Both the position numbers and the translations under genes were made by a program. Below are positions 26,887-35,271 of a stretch of DNA of 64,000 nt, one piece after another. Position 1 is the first letter of the stretch. Every line of letters begins with the position of its first letter. Location of the stretch: positions 1,054,001 to 1,118,000 of the forward strand of contig NZ_LT627736.1 in assembly GCF_900102005.1 (NCBI RefSeq), written 5' to 3'. Origin of the DNA: Microbacterium sp. LKL04 (GTDB taxonomy: Bacteria > Actinomycetota > Actinomycetes > Actinomycetales > Microbacteriaceae). Under the pieces are notes generated by a model that had not been told where the DNA came from, did no database searches, and was given only the letters and a program-made list of their open reading frames with translations.

Positions 26887-28329
26887 TCAGGCCTCCGTCA
26901 GGGTCAGTGCGTCGAGATCGCTGGGGCTCGCGAGGCGGCCGAGGACGGCCGTCGCGGCGGCGACCAAAGGCGACACGAGGTGTGTGCGACCGCCCTTGCC
27001 CTGCCGGCCCTCGAAGTTGCGGTTGCTCGTCGAGGCGCATCGCTCTCCCGGCGCCAGCTGGTCGGGGTTCATGCCGAGGCACATCGAACAACCGGCGAAG
27101 CGCCACTCCGCTCCGAAGTCGGTGAAGACCTTGTCGAGCCCTTCGGCCTCGGCCTCGAGGCGCACCCGGGCGGAGCCCGGGACCACCATCACCCGAACGC
27201 CCGGGGCCTTCGCCCGGCCCTGCACGATCGACGCGAACTGACGGAGGTCCTCGATGCGGCTGTTCGTGCACGAGCCCATGAAGACGGCATCCACCGACAC
27301 GTCCTTCAGCGCCGTCCCCGGAGCGAGGTCCATGTACTCGAGGGCGCGTTCGGCCGCTGCGCGCTCATTGGGGTCGGTCATCTGCTCGGGGTTCGGGATG
27401 ACGCCGCTCAGCGACACTCCCTGACCGGGGTTCGTCCCCCACGTCACGAAGGGTTCCAGCTCGTCGGCGTCGAGGAAGACCTCGGCGTCGTAGACCGCCC
27501 CCTCGTCGGAGGGGAGCGTGCGCCAGTAGGCGACTGCGTCGTCCCAGTCGGCGCCCCGAGGGGCGTGCGGCTTGTCTTTGACGTACGCGAACGTCGTCTC
27601 GTCGGGGGCGATCATGCCGGCGCGGGCGCCCGCCTCGATCGACATGTTGCAGATCGTCATGCGCCCCTCCATCGAGAGGGAGCGGATCGCGGATCCGCGG
27701 AACTCCAGGACGTAGCCCTGACCGCCGTTGGCACCGATCTTGGCGATGATCGCGAGGATGATGTCCTTCGCGCTCACACCGGGCTTCAGCGTCCCCTCGA
27801 CGGTGATCGCCATCGTCTTGAAGGGTTTGAGCGGCAGCGTCTGCGTCGCGAGGACGTGCTCGACCTCGCTCGTGCCGATGCCGAAGGCCATGGCTCCGAA
27901 CGCGCCGTGCGTGGAGGTGTGCGAATCGCCGCAGACGACCGTGATGCCCGGCATGGTCAGACCCAGCTGGGGTCCCACGACGTGGACGATGCCCTGCTCC
28001 TTGTCGCCCAGCGAATGCAGGCGGACGCCGAACTCCTCGGCGTTGCGTCGGAGGGTCTCGATCTGGGTACGGCTCGTGAGGTCGGCGATCGGCTTGTCGA
28101 TCTCGAGGGTCGGCGTGTTGTGGTCCTCGGTCGCGATGGTGAGGTCAAGGCGACGCACGGGGCGACCTTCGGCGCGGAGCCCGTCGAAAGCCTGCGGGCT
28201 CGTCACCTCGTGCACGAGGTGGAGGTCGATGTAGATGAGGTCGGGGCTGCCGCCTTCACCCTTCACGACGAGGTGGTCGTCCCACACCTTCTCGGCGAGG
28301 GTCCGCGGACGGTCGGGAATCGTGCTCAT
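26887..28329 (-). CDS. leuC: 3-isopropylmalate dehydratase large subunit LeuC
   Basis: LeuC is the iron-sulfur subunit of isopropylmalate isomerase. The 480-aa protein has the [4Fe-4S] cysteine motifs [11 protein letters not shown] and [15 protein letters not shown] and the aconitase-type [29 protein letters not shown] block. A CAGGAG box lies 6 bp before the ATG at 28329. The 100 bp upstream hold a putative leader peptide with Leu-Leu-Ile codons and an 11-bp hairpin, suggesting control by translation of the leader (separate entries). Confidence 0.96.
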   Translation of the reverse strand: MSTIPDRPRTLAEKVWDDHLVVKGEGGSPDLIYIDLHLVHEVTSPQAFDGLRAEGRPVRRLDLTIATEDHNTPTLEIDKPIADLTSRTQIETLRRNAEEFGVRLHSLGDKEQGIVHVVGPQLGLTMPGITVVCGDSHTSTHGAFGAMAFGIGTSEVEHVLATQTLPLKPFKTMAITVEGTLKPGVSAKDIILAIIAKIGANGGQGYVLEFRGSAIRSLSMEGRMTICNMSIEAGARAGMIAPDETTFAYVKDKPHAPRGADWDDAVAYWRTLPSDEGAVYDAEVFLDADELEPFVTWGTNPGQGVSLSGVIPNPEQMTDPNERAAAERALEYMDLAPGTALKDVSVDAVFMGSCTNSRIEDLRQFASIVQGRAKAPGVRVMVVPGSARVRLEAEAEGLDKVFTDFGAEWRFAGCSMCLGMNPDQLAPGERCASTSNRNFEGRQGKGGRTHLVSPLVAAATAVLGRLASPSDLDALTLTEA

Positions 28330-28366
28330 GATGTCTCCTGATGTCGGATGGCGCCCGCGACAGCCT

Positions 28367-28405
28367 CCGCGACGAGAGAGGGCTCAGAACGAGGTCTCGT
28401 CGCGG
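28367..28405 (-). promoter_or_regulatory. 11-bp hairpin in the leuC leader
   Basis: CCGCGACGAGA at 28367-28377 pairs exactly with TCTCGTCGCGG at 28395-28405, with a 17-nt loop. It lies 38 nt upstream of the leuC ATG, and the end of the putative leader peptide ORF lies in its loop and 5' arm, as expected for a translation-sensitive attenuator. Confidence 0.6.
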
Positions 28406-28431
28406 CCGATAAGGAGTCGAGCGGTCCGCAC
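28384..28431 (-). CDS. putative leaderless leader peptide VRTARLLIGRDETSF before leuC
   Basis: A 15-codon frame starting with GTG at 28431. It contains consecutive Leu-Leu-Ile codons (CTC CTT ATC), with CTT being a rare codon in this GC-rich genome. A TANNNT-like -10 (GATAGT, 28440-28445) ends 8 bp before the GTG, so the transcript would start almost at the start codon, a common actinobacterial leaderless arrangement. The stop falls in the loop of the hairpin described above. Unproven, but the arrangement is that of a leucine-sensing attenuator. Confidence 0.5.
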   Translation of the reverse strand: MRTARLLIGRDETSF

Positions 28432-28552
28432 GGCGCCAGACTATCACCGGCGCGGCCGGACCCGCGTGGCCGCTGCCCGTAACACCGCGTCTCACGACGA
28501 TCGCCGCGCGCGGGGCCGTGGCACTGTGTCGGTCTGAGGACAGGAGAGCCGC

Positions 28553-29872
28553 ATGACCGAACGAGCCGCGGGCGGATTCACGACGCGTCAGGTGCACATC
28601 GGGGCGGATGCCGCACCGGCGACGCCGCGCGCCATCCCCATCCACCTCACCGCCGGTTTCACGTTCGACTCCTTCGACGACGCGGCCGCGCACTTCGGTT
28701 CGGGTGACGGGTTCGGTTACTCCCGCACCGGCAACCCGACGGTCGACGCCGTCGAGAGGAAGCTCGCATCCCTCGAGGGCGGTGCCGAGGCGCTCCTCGT
28801 CGCCTCCGGCCAAGCAGCGATCGCCGTCGCCCTCCTCGGCCTGCTCGAGTCGGGATCGCACATCGTCAGCTCGACGCACATCTATGAAGGCACGCGCGGG
28901 CTCCTCCTCGACAACCTCGCGCGCCTCGGCATCGAGACGACGTTCGTCGACGACATCGCGGATCCGGATGCGTGGCGTCGAGCGATCCGGCCCGAGACCC
29001 GCGTGCTGTTCGGCGAGTCGATCGCGAACGCACGGAACGACGTCCTGGACGTCGCGGCCATCGCCGCCGTGGGCGAGGCCGCCGGCATCCCGCTGATCGT
29101 CGACAACACGTTCGCGACTCCCTACCTCCTGCGTCCTCTCGAGCACGGAGCCGCGATCGTCGTGCACTCGGCGAGCAAATTCCTGTCGGGCCACGGATCC
29201 GTCCTGGGCGGAGTCATCGTCGACGACGGTCGGTTCGACGGCACGCGTGCGGGCCGACTGTTCCCCCAGCTCGCGCGGCGTGGTCCCGACGGCTCCCCCA
29301 GCCCGTGGGAACGCCACGCGGGGCGCGCGCGGATCGCTCACCTCCGAGAGAGCGTCGCCCCGCGATACGGGCCGACGCCGTCCCCGCTGACGGCGTTCTT
29401 CGTGGGTCAAGGCATCGAGACGCTCAGCCTCCGCGTACAGCGTCAGTCCGAGAACGCGCTTGCCGTGGCACGCTGGCTCGATGCCCGCCCCGACGTCGCA
29501 GCGGTCGACTACGCCGGCCTGCCGACGCATCCCAGCCATCACCTCGCGCGGACGTATCTGCGCGGCGGATACGGCTCCGTCTTCGCCGTGACCCTACACG
29601 GCGGTCTGGCCGCGGCGCGGGCGTTCATAGAGGAGCTCTCGGTCATCACCCACATGACCCACCTGGGAGATGTCCGCTCGCTCGTGCTCCACCCGGCGAC
29701 GACGAGCCACGCACGCCGGTCACCGGAGCAGCGGACGCAGCACGGCGTCCACCCGGGGACGGTCCGACTTTCGGTCGGCATCGAGGACGTCGATGACCTC
29801 ATCGGCGACCTCGCGCGAGGACTGCAGGCCGCGGCATCCGTCGCCGAACCCGATGTGGCGGTCGTGGCGTGA
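28553..29872 (+). CDS. O-acetylhomoserine sulfhydrylase-like PLP enzyme (Cys/Met metabolism family)
   Basis: A 439-aa PLP enzyme of the cystathionine gamma-synthase / O-acetyl-L-homoserine sulfhydrylase family. The PLP Lys is in HSASKFLSGHGSVLGG, the phosphate-contacting block is YSRTGNPTVDAVERKLASLEGG, and the C-terminal SVGIEDVDDLIGDL is typical. The length fits sulfhydrylases, which make homocysteine from acetylhomoserine. The stop overlaps the next gene, an LLM flavin monooxygenase, by 4 bp (GTGA), which suggests recycling of sulfur from organic compounds. A CAGGAGAG box precedes the ATG. Confidence 0.88.
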   Translation: MTERAAGGFTTRQVHIGADAAPATPRAIPIHLTAGFTFDSFDDAAAHFGSGDGFGYSRTGNPTVDAVERKLASLEGGAEALLVASGQAAIAVALLGLLESGSHIVSSTHIYEGTRGLLLDNLARLGIETTFVDDIADPDAWRRAIRPETRVLFGESIANARNDVLDVAAIAAVGEAAGIPLIVDNTFATPYLLRPLEHGAAIVVHSASKFLSGHGSVLGGVIVDDGRFDGTRAGRLFPQLARRGPDGSPSPWERHAGRARIAHLRESVAPRYGPTPSPLTAFFVGQGIETLSLRVQRQSENALAVARWLDARPDVAAVDYAGLPTHPSHHLARTYLRGGYGSVFAVTLHGGLAAARAFIEELSVITHMTHLGDVRSLVLHPATTSHARRSPEQRTQHGVHPGTVRLSVGIEDVDDLIGDLARGLQAAASVAEPDVAVVA

Positions 29873-31179
29873 GCCGTCCGCAGCACTTCGGCTGGTTCCT
29901 CGCCCGCGGATTCGGACCGCACGGCTGGGGCCATCCGTACCTCGACTGGGACTACGACTGGACCTCACCCGCGCTCTACCAGCAGGCGGCCCGCACCCTC
30001 GAACAGGCCGGATTCGACCTGCTCATCATCGAGGACGCACCCTCGCTCGGCTCGGCCGCGACGATCGACCTGCGCGTGCGGCAGGCCTTCGGCGGGCCGA
30101 AGCTCGACCCCCTCCTGCTCGCGCCGTACCTCTTCGCGGCCACCGAGCACATCGGGATCGTCCCCACCGTCAACCCGGCCGCGACCCTTCCGTACACCGC
30201 TGCCCGCCAGTTCGCGACGCTGCAGCACCTCAGCGGGCATCGGCTCGGCCTCAACGTCGTCACCGACACAGGCAGCGCGCGCCACTTCGGAACGGCGCCC
30301 CAGCTCGGTCACGACGCCGCGTACGACCGCGCCGAGGAATGGATGTCGGCGGTCACCGCGCTGTGGCGCAGCTGGCCCGAGGGTGCCCTGATCGCAGACC
30401 CCGCCGCGGGTCGCTACGCGGACGGCACGCTGCTGGAGCCAACCGTGCACCGGGGCGAGTACTACTCCTTCGACGGGCCGCTGAACGCGATCCCCTTCGT
30501 CCAGGGCGAGCCCGTCATCGTCTCGCCGGGCGGGTCGACGCGCGGTCTCGGCTTCGCCGGGGCGAACTCCGACGTGCAGCTCGCGCTCGCGCCGATGACC
30601 GAGGACTCGGTGCGGGCCTACCGTGGTCGCATCCACGACGAGGCGACCGCGGCCGGACGCTCGCCCGACGACATCACGATCCTGTTCGCCATCCAGCCGG
30701 TCGTCGTCTCCTCACCGGAGGAGGCCGACAGGCTGGTGGCCGCGTCGCAGCATCCCGACGACAGGACACTGCAGGCGATCGCCGAGCGCCAATCGAGCGA
30801 CCTCGAGACCGACCTGACCGCACTCGACCTGGACCGCCCCGTCGACCGAGGGATCTTCGGCGAGCACGTCTCGCATGGCAGCATCCGCCGCCTCGTCGGG
30901 GATCACGACGAGGATGCGCCCTTGCGCACGATCCTCGCCGCGCACGCTCGGCTCGGCCGACTCCGAGACGGGTCCGGCTGGGTGGGAACCGCCGGCGAGC
31001 TGGCCGACCGCATCGAGGAGTACGGCACGTGGGGCAACGACGGTGTGCTCCTGTGGGGCGACCTGCACCCCGTCACCGTGCACCGCACGCTGGACGAGCT
31101 GGTGCCGATTCTGCGACGCCGCGGCATCCTCCGCCGCGAGTACGACGACACGCTGCGCAAGAACCTCCGACCGTTCTGA
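29869..31179 (+). CDS. LLM-class flavin-dependent monooxygenase (NtaA/SnaA/DszA/SoxA type)
   Basis: A 436-aa monooxygenase of the luciferase-like superfamily, subgroup of nitrilotriacetate and dibenzothiophene-sulfone monooxygenases. The family pattern is seen in YQQAARTLEQAGFDLLIIED, RQFATLQHLSGHRLGLNVVT (FMN binding) and SPGGSTRGLGFAGANSD. Such enzymes need reduced FMN from a partner reductase, not encoded nearby. Start is a GTG at 29869, overlapping the sulfhydrylase stop. The substrate cannot be read; desulfurisation of an organic sulfur compound is inference from the partner gene. Confidence 0.85.
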   Translation: MSRPQHFGWFLARGFGPHGWGHPYLDWDYDWTSPALYQQAARTLEQAGFDLLIIEDAPSLGSAATIDLRVRQAFGGPKLDPLLLAPYLFAATEHIGIVPTVNPAATLPYTAARQFATLQHLSGHRLGLNVVTDTGSARHFGTAPQLGHDAAYDRAEEWMSAVTALWRSWPEGALIADPAAGRYADGTLLEPTVHRGEYYSFDGPLNAIPFVQGEPVIVSPGGSTRGLGFAGANSDVQLALAPMTEDSVRAYRGRIHDEATAAGRSPDDITILFAIQPVVVSSPEEADRLVAASQHPDDRTLQAIAERQSSDLETDLTALDLDRPVDRGIFGEHVSHGSIRRLVGDHDEDAPLRTILAAHARLGRLRDGSGWVGTAGELADRIEEYGTWGNDGVLLWGDLHPVTVHRTLDELVPILRRRGILRREYDDTLRKNLRPF

Positions 31180-31188
31180 CGACTGCGC

Positions 31189-32283
31189 TCAGCGCGACGT
31201 GTCGCCGTCCGACGGGTGCGGGTCGACCGTGCGGGGCGTGCCCTGCTGTTCGGCGACGTCCTCCGCGTGGCGGACCGGAGTGGGACCCGTCGCCGGCAGC
31301 GGCTCCCGCAGTCCCTCGCGGCGCGCGGCGACGAGGCTGGCGACCGTCGCGACGGCCATCGACCCGACGATGACACCGAGCGACACCCATGTCGAGATCT
31401 CCGGCGCCCACTCGACGTGCTCGCCGCCGTTGATGAAGGGGAGCTCGTTCTCGTGCAGGGCGTGGAGGACGAGCTTCACGCCGATGAAGGCGAGGATGAA
31501 CGCGATGCCGAAGTGGAGGTATTTGAGCCGGTCCAGCAGCCCTCCGAGGAGGAAGTAGAGCTGGCGGAGCCCCATGAGCGCGAAGATGTTCGCCGTGAAG
31601 ACGATGAAGGCGCTCTGGGTGATGCCGAAGATCGCCGGGATCGAGTCGATCGCGAACAGCAGGTCGGTCATGCCGAGTGCCGCGAACACGATGATCATCG
31701 GCGTGAAGACCTTCTTGCCGTCGATGACGGTGCGCACCTTCGCGCCGTCGTACTCCTCGCTGACCTTCATGCGGCGACGGAGCAGGCGGACCAGGAAGCT
31801 CTCCTTCTTCTCCTCGTCCTCCTCGTCGTCACCGTCGAAGGCCTGCTTCCAGGCGGTGTAGATGAGGAAGGCGCCGAAGATGTAGAAGACCCAGCTGAAC
31901 TGCTCGATGATGGCCGCGCCGAGGAGGATGAAGATACCTCGGAGGATCAGCGCGATGATGATGCCGACCATCAGCACCTTCTGCTGCGCCGCGCGGGGCA
32001 CCGAGAACTGGCTCATGATCAGGACGAATACGAACAGGTTGTCGATGGAGAGGCTGTACTCGGTCAGCCATCCCGCGACGAACTGTCCCGCGTACTCCCC
32101 GTTCGTGACGACGAGCATCAGGAGCGCGAACAGCAGGGCGAGCGCCACGTAGAACACGACCCAGAGGGTGGATTCCTTCGTCGACGGGACGTGCGGGCGC
32201 TTGATGATCAACAGCAGGTCGGCGACGAGGATGAGCGTCAGACCGACGAGCGAGCCGACCTCGAACCAGAGGGGGAGCTCCAT
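31189..32283 (-). CDS. TerC family integral membrane protein
   Basis: A 364-aa membrane protein of the TerC/Alx family with about nine predicted membrane helices. The conserved acidic motif DNLFVFVLIM and FAIDSIPAIFGI are both present. Family members export or handle metal ions, often manganese, and some are linked to tellurite resistance. The C-terminal 60 residues are cytoplasmic and low complexity. It faces the ECF sigma gene across a 104-bp gap. No recognisable yybP-ykoY riboswitch was found in that gap. Confidence 0.9.
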   Translation of the reverse strand: MELPLWFEVGSLVGLTLILVADLLLIIKRPHVPSTKESTLWVVFYVALALLFALLMLVVTNGEYAGQFVAGWLTEYSLSIDNLFVFVLIMSQFSVPRAAQQKVLMVGIIIALILRGIFILLGAAIIEQFSWVFYIFGAFLIYTAWKQAFDGDDEEDEEKKESFLVRLLRRRMKVSEEYDGAKVRTVIDGKKVFTPMIIVFAALGMTDLLFAIDSIPAIFGITQSAFIVFTANIFALMGLRQLYFLLGGLLDRLKYLHFGIAFILAFIGVKLVLHALHENELPFINGGEHVEWAPEISTWVSLGVIVGSMAVATVASLVAARREGLREPLPATGPTPVRHAEDVAEQQGTPRTVDPHPSDGDTSR

Positions 32284-32387
32284 GGGGGCCTTTCATGCGG
32301 GGGCGACCCTAAGAGTACCTTTCGAGATGTCTGAGACGATCCCCGCAGTGGCGACACTCCCCCAGCGACAGAACGAACGAGGATGCC

Positions 32388-32948
32388 ATGGCCGACCCGC
32401 TCGCGAAGAGTGACGCGGACCTGGTGGCAGCCGCGGCGAGCGGCGACCAGCAGGCCTTCCGCGAGCTCTATCGCGCGTACGCGCGACCGGTCTACTGGCT
32501 CGCCCACGGCCTCCTCGGAGACACATCGGATGCGGAGGACGTCATGCAGGAGACCTTCCTGGTCGCGTGGCGGCGCCTGCCGACGCTCGATCTCGTCAGC
32601 GACTCGCTTCTGCCCTGGCTCGTCACGATCTGCCGGTTCCAGAGCGCGAACAGGATGCGACGACAGCGGCGCGATCGCATGAACACCGATGCCGCGGCGG
32701 ACGAGACGATCCCCGCGACCGTCGACGTCGAGGATCAGGTCATCGGTTCCGCGCTCGCCGAGCGCGTCGTCGCCGAGCTCGGAACGCTCTCGGCCCTCGA
32801 TCAGCAGATCTTCCGGCTCTGCGCCACGGAAGGGTACGCCTACGCCGCTGCGGCCGAGGAGTTGGGCATCTCGCACGCCGTCGTCCGCAACCGCCTCTCG
32901 CGGGTCCGTACCCGGTTGCGGACCGCCCTGGGAACGGAGGGATCATGA
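32388..32948 (+). CDS. ECF-type RNA polymerase sigma factor
   Basis: A 186-aa sigma-70 family factor with only regions 2 and 4. Region 2 is FRELYRAYARPVYWLAHGLLGD with DAEDVMQETFLVAWRRLP (core and -10 binding); region 4 is FRLCATEGYAYAAAAEELGISHAVVRNRLSRVRTRL (-35 helix-turn-helix). It overlaps the next gene by 4 bp (ATGA); that gene encodes a membrane protein with DUF4349. Such coupling usually means sigma and anti-sigma or sigma and regulator. Confidence 0.92.
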   Translation: MADPLAKSDADLVAAAASGDQQAFRELYRAYARPVYWLAHGLLGDTSDAEDVMQETFLVAWRRLPTLDLVSDSLLPWLVTICRFQSANRMRRQRRDRMNTDAAADETIPATVDVEDQVIGSALAERVVAELGTLSALDQQIFRLCATEGYAYAAAAEELGISHAVVRNRLSRVRTRLRTALGTEGS

Positions 32949-34012
32949 CTCCGGACGACATCGACCTCCCTACCCTCACCCGGACCCGGCAGGACGAGAT
33001 CGAGCGGGCGCTCTTCGCCGAGATCGCCGATTCCTCGCGCCCGGCGCGGGAGGCACCGGGCCGTCGGCGTCGGCGTCGGCGCGGGTGGGCGTACGCCGGA
33101 GCAGCGGCGGCCGTCATCGTGGTCGCCGGTTTCATCGGTCCGGTTCTCGCGAACGGTACCGGTTTCGGCTCTGCCGGGTCCCTGGCTGACGGTGCCGCCT
33201 CCGGGGAGTCGATGACACGCCCCGACGACGGAGGCGGCGAGATGAGCGGCGGCACGCAGGTGAACGGCGGCAGCCAGGACTTCGAGGATTCCGACGCAGC
33301 GACGACCTCCGTCGGCGAGAGAGCCGTGATCGCTCGTGCCGAAGCCCACCTCGAGGCCGAGGACCCCTCAAACGCCGCAGATGAGATCGCGACGAAGGCC
33401 CAGGCATCCGGGGGCTACGTGGAATCCCTGAACGTCAGCGACGCGACGACGGGAAACACGACGCGATCAGACGACGCCCGCATCACCGTGCGCGTCCCGG
33501 CGTCGGGCCTCGCGGAGTTCCTGCGCGACCTCGACGAGCTCGGCACCGTCGGCGCGACCGACATCTCGCGGGACGACGTCACCGCCGAGACGACGGATCT
33601 GCGCGCCCGGATCGCGTCGCTCGAGACGTCCGCGGAGCGCCTTCGGGTACTGATCTCGGATGCCGCGACCACGGCGGACGTCCTCGCGGCTGAGGACGCC
33701 CTCGCGCAACGCCAGGCCGAGCTCGATTCGCTGCGGGCCCAGGAGAAGGCTTTCTCGGACGACGTCGCGCTGTCGAGCGCGACGATCACGATCTCTCGAC
33801 CCGGCCAGTCGGTGGCCGCCGAACCGGAAGGTTTCGGTGACGGTCTCGCCACCGGGTGGAACGCCCTCCTCGTGACCCTCAACGGCGTCGTGATCGGGCT
33901 GGGATTCCTCCTCCCCTGGCTCGCGGTCGCCGCCGTCGTCATCGTCATCGTGCGCGCGGCACGGCGCGCACGACGGAACCGGCGCGCGAGGGCCACGACC
34001 GAAGAGTCGTGA
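32945..34012 (+). CDS. DUF4349 membrane protein, possible anti-sigma partner
   Basis: A 355-aa membrane protein. The first 47 residues are cytoplasmic with a charged helix (RQDEIERALFAEI) and an Arg run; a membrane helix follows (AYAGAAAAVIVVAGFIGPVL). The extracellular part contains a DUF4349 domain (RAEAHLEAEDPSNAADEIATKAQ, then VRVPASGLAEFLRDLDELG and a coiled coil around residues 220-280), and a second helix lies at about 300-330 before a basic tail. Translation overlaps the ECF sigma stop by 4 bp. No typical ZAS or RskA domain is visible, so calling it anti-sigma is inference from operon position. Confidence 0.75.
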   Translation: MTPDDIDLPTLTRTRQDEIERALFAEIADSSRPAREAPGRRRRRRRGWAYAGAAAAVIVVAGFIGPVLANGTGFGSAGSLADGAASGESMTRPDDGGGEMSGGTQVNGGSQDFEDSDAATTSVGERAVIARAEAHLEAEDPSNAADEIATKAQASGGYVESLNVSDATTGNTTRSDDARITVRVPASGLAEFLRDLDELGTVGATDISRDDVTAETTDLRARIASLETSAERLRVLISDAATTADVLAAEDALAQRQAELDSLRAQEKAFSDDVALSSATITISRPGQSVAAEPEGFGDGLATGWNALLVTLNGVVIGLGFLLPWLAVAAVVIVIVRAARRARRNRRARATTEES

Positions 34013-34026
34013 CGCAGCGCCGCAAC

Positions 34027-34062
34027 GACGAAACCCCCGACCTGATGGTCGGGGGTTTCGTC
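34027..34062. terminator. 16-bp perfect stem terminator between DUF4349 gene and tRNA-Glu
   Basis: Arms at 34027-34042 and 34047-34062 pair perfectly around TGAT. It sits 15 bp after the DUF4349 stop and 7 bp past the tRNA-Glu 3' end on the opposite strand, so it serves both convergent transcripts. Confidence 0.85.
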
Positions 34063-34069
34063 ATCTGTG

Positions 34070-34142
34070 TGACCCCAGCGGGATTCGAACCCGCGTTACC
34101 GCCGTGAGAGGGCGGCGTACTAGGCCGCTATACGATGGGGCC
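34070..34142 (-). tRNA. tRNA-Glu (anticodon CTC)
   Basis: A 73-nt cloverleaf on the minus strand, without an encoded CCA. Acceptor stem GGCCCCA/TGGGGTC, T loop GGTTCGAATCC and anticodon loop CTCTCAC (anticodon CTC, codon GAG) are all seen. The discriminator base is A. A strong terminator follows it. Confidence 0.97.
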
Positions 34143-34256
34143 GTACTTTTCGTTCCCTCCCTGCGGAGGCAACCGTTCAATTATGCACGACGTTCACAGT
34201 CGTGCAAAATCGGCGCGCCCTTGCCAATGACCGCGCGTCCTGAGTTGACTGGATGC

Positions 34257-34895
34257 ATGCGCGTTACGAAGCACGAACATGCCTGCCTCCGCCTCGACAG
34301 CGAGGGGAAGACCCTTCTCATCGATCCGGGTTCGTTCACCCTCCCCCTCGACGATCTGGGCAACCTGGTCGGTGTCGTCCTCACCCACGAGCACCCCGAT
34401 CACTGGACTCCCGCCCAGCTCGACGCGATCCGATCGCAGGCGCCCACGGTGCCGGTGTTCGGGCCGGCCGGAGTGGCTGCCGCGGCATCCGACTACGACG
34501 TCACGACGGTGGCAGTCGGGGACGAGGTGGAGATCGGTCCGTTCCGGATGCGGTTCTTCGGCGGGACGCACTCCCTGATCCACGAATCGATCCCGGTCAT
34601 CGACAACCTCGGTGTGCTCGTCAATGACGAGTTCTACTACCCCGGCGACTCGTACGCCGTCCCCGAGGGCGTCGACGTCGGGCTTCTCGCCGCGCCCGTC
34701 GGAGCGCCCTGGCTGAAGATCGGCGACGCGATCGACTACGTCCTCGCCGTGAAGCCCCGACGCGCGTTCGGCACCCACGACATGACGCTGTCGCGCGCCG
34801 GGCTCGCGATGCACCGCGACCGCCTCAAGTGGGCGACCGAGCAGAACGGCGGCGAGTTCCTCGAACTCGAACCGGGAGAGTCGGCCGACCTCTGA
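34257..34895 (+). CDS. metallo-beta-lactamase-fold hydrolase
   Basis: A 212-aa metal-dependent hydrolase of the YfiD/UlaG-like MBL fold. The metal motif is LTHEHPDHWTP (THxHxDH, residues about 43-50), then FFGGTHSLIHE, GDSY and the late FGTHDM block. The start at 34257 (MRVTKHEHACLRL) gives the normal N-terminus; an in-frame ATG 30 bp upstream is possible. Substrates of this family are often small lactones or esters and cannot be assigned here. Convergent with ptsH and separated from it by a stem-loop terminator. Confidence 0.82.
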   Translation: MRVTKHEHACLRLDSEGKTLLIDPGSFTLPLDDLGNLVGVVLTHEHPDHWTPAQLDAIRSQAPTVPVFGPAGVAAAASDYDVTTVAVGDEVEIGPFRMRFFGGTHSLIHESIPVIDNLGVLVNDEFYYPGDSYAVPEGVDVGLLAAPVGAPWLKIGDAIDYVLAVKPRRAFGTHDMTLSRAGLAMHRDRLKWATEQNGGEFLELEPGESADL

Positions 34896-34910
34896 TCGGA
34901 CACGACAGAA

Positions 34911-34950
34911 TGACGGATGCCGCGGGGCTTTCGCTCCGCGGCATCCGTCA
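34911..34950. terminator. bidirectional stem-loop terminator between MBL hydrolase and ptsH
   Basis: TGACGGATGCCGCGG at 34911-34925 pairs perfectly with 34936-34950 around a 10-nt loop. It is placed between convergent genes and should end both transcripts. Confidence 0.8.
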
Positions 34951-34967
34951 TTCGTGGGGGTCGAGAC

Positions 34968-35237
34968 TCACTCGGCGTCGTGGTCCGTCTCGATGAAGGC
35001 GACGAGCTTGTCGAGCGCCTCATCGGCGCCCTCGCCCTCGGCCTTGAGCGTCACGACAGTGCCCTGCGTCGCGCCCAGACCCATGAGGGTGAGGATGCTG
35101 CCGGCGTTCTGATCGGGACCGCCGGGAACGGCGATCGTGACGGGCACACCCGTCTCCTTGACCGCCTGCACGAAGAGCTTTGCGGGGCGGGCGTGCAGTC
35201 CAGAGCTGCTCGCGACGGTTGCGGTCCGTTCGGCCAT
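34968..35237 (-). CDS. ptsH: phosphocarrier protein HPr
   Basis: HPr relays phosphate from enzyme I to sugar-specific PTS enzymes. The 89-aa protein has the phospho-His site GLHARPAKLFVQ (His15) and the Ser regulatory region NAGSILTLMGLGA near residue 47. It lies 34 bp downstream of fruA on the same strand, so it is probably in the fru operon. I chose the ATG at 35237; an upstream start at 35300 would add a non-homologous extension. Enzyme I is not in this window. Confidence 0.95.
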   Translation of the reverse strand: MAERTATVASSSGLHARPAKLFVQAVKETGVPVTIAVPGGPDQNAGSILTLMGLGATQGTVVTLKAEGEGADEALDKLVAFIETDHDAE

Positions 35238-35271
35238 GGTGGTTCTTCCTCCTTGAGTCGGTACGACGAGA

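Noticed and set aside
32284-32387. A yybP-ykoY manganese riboswitch before terC
   Set aside because: The minus strand contains GGGGAGTG-like bases, but the rest of the conserved core was not found and the region is shared with the sigma factor promoter.
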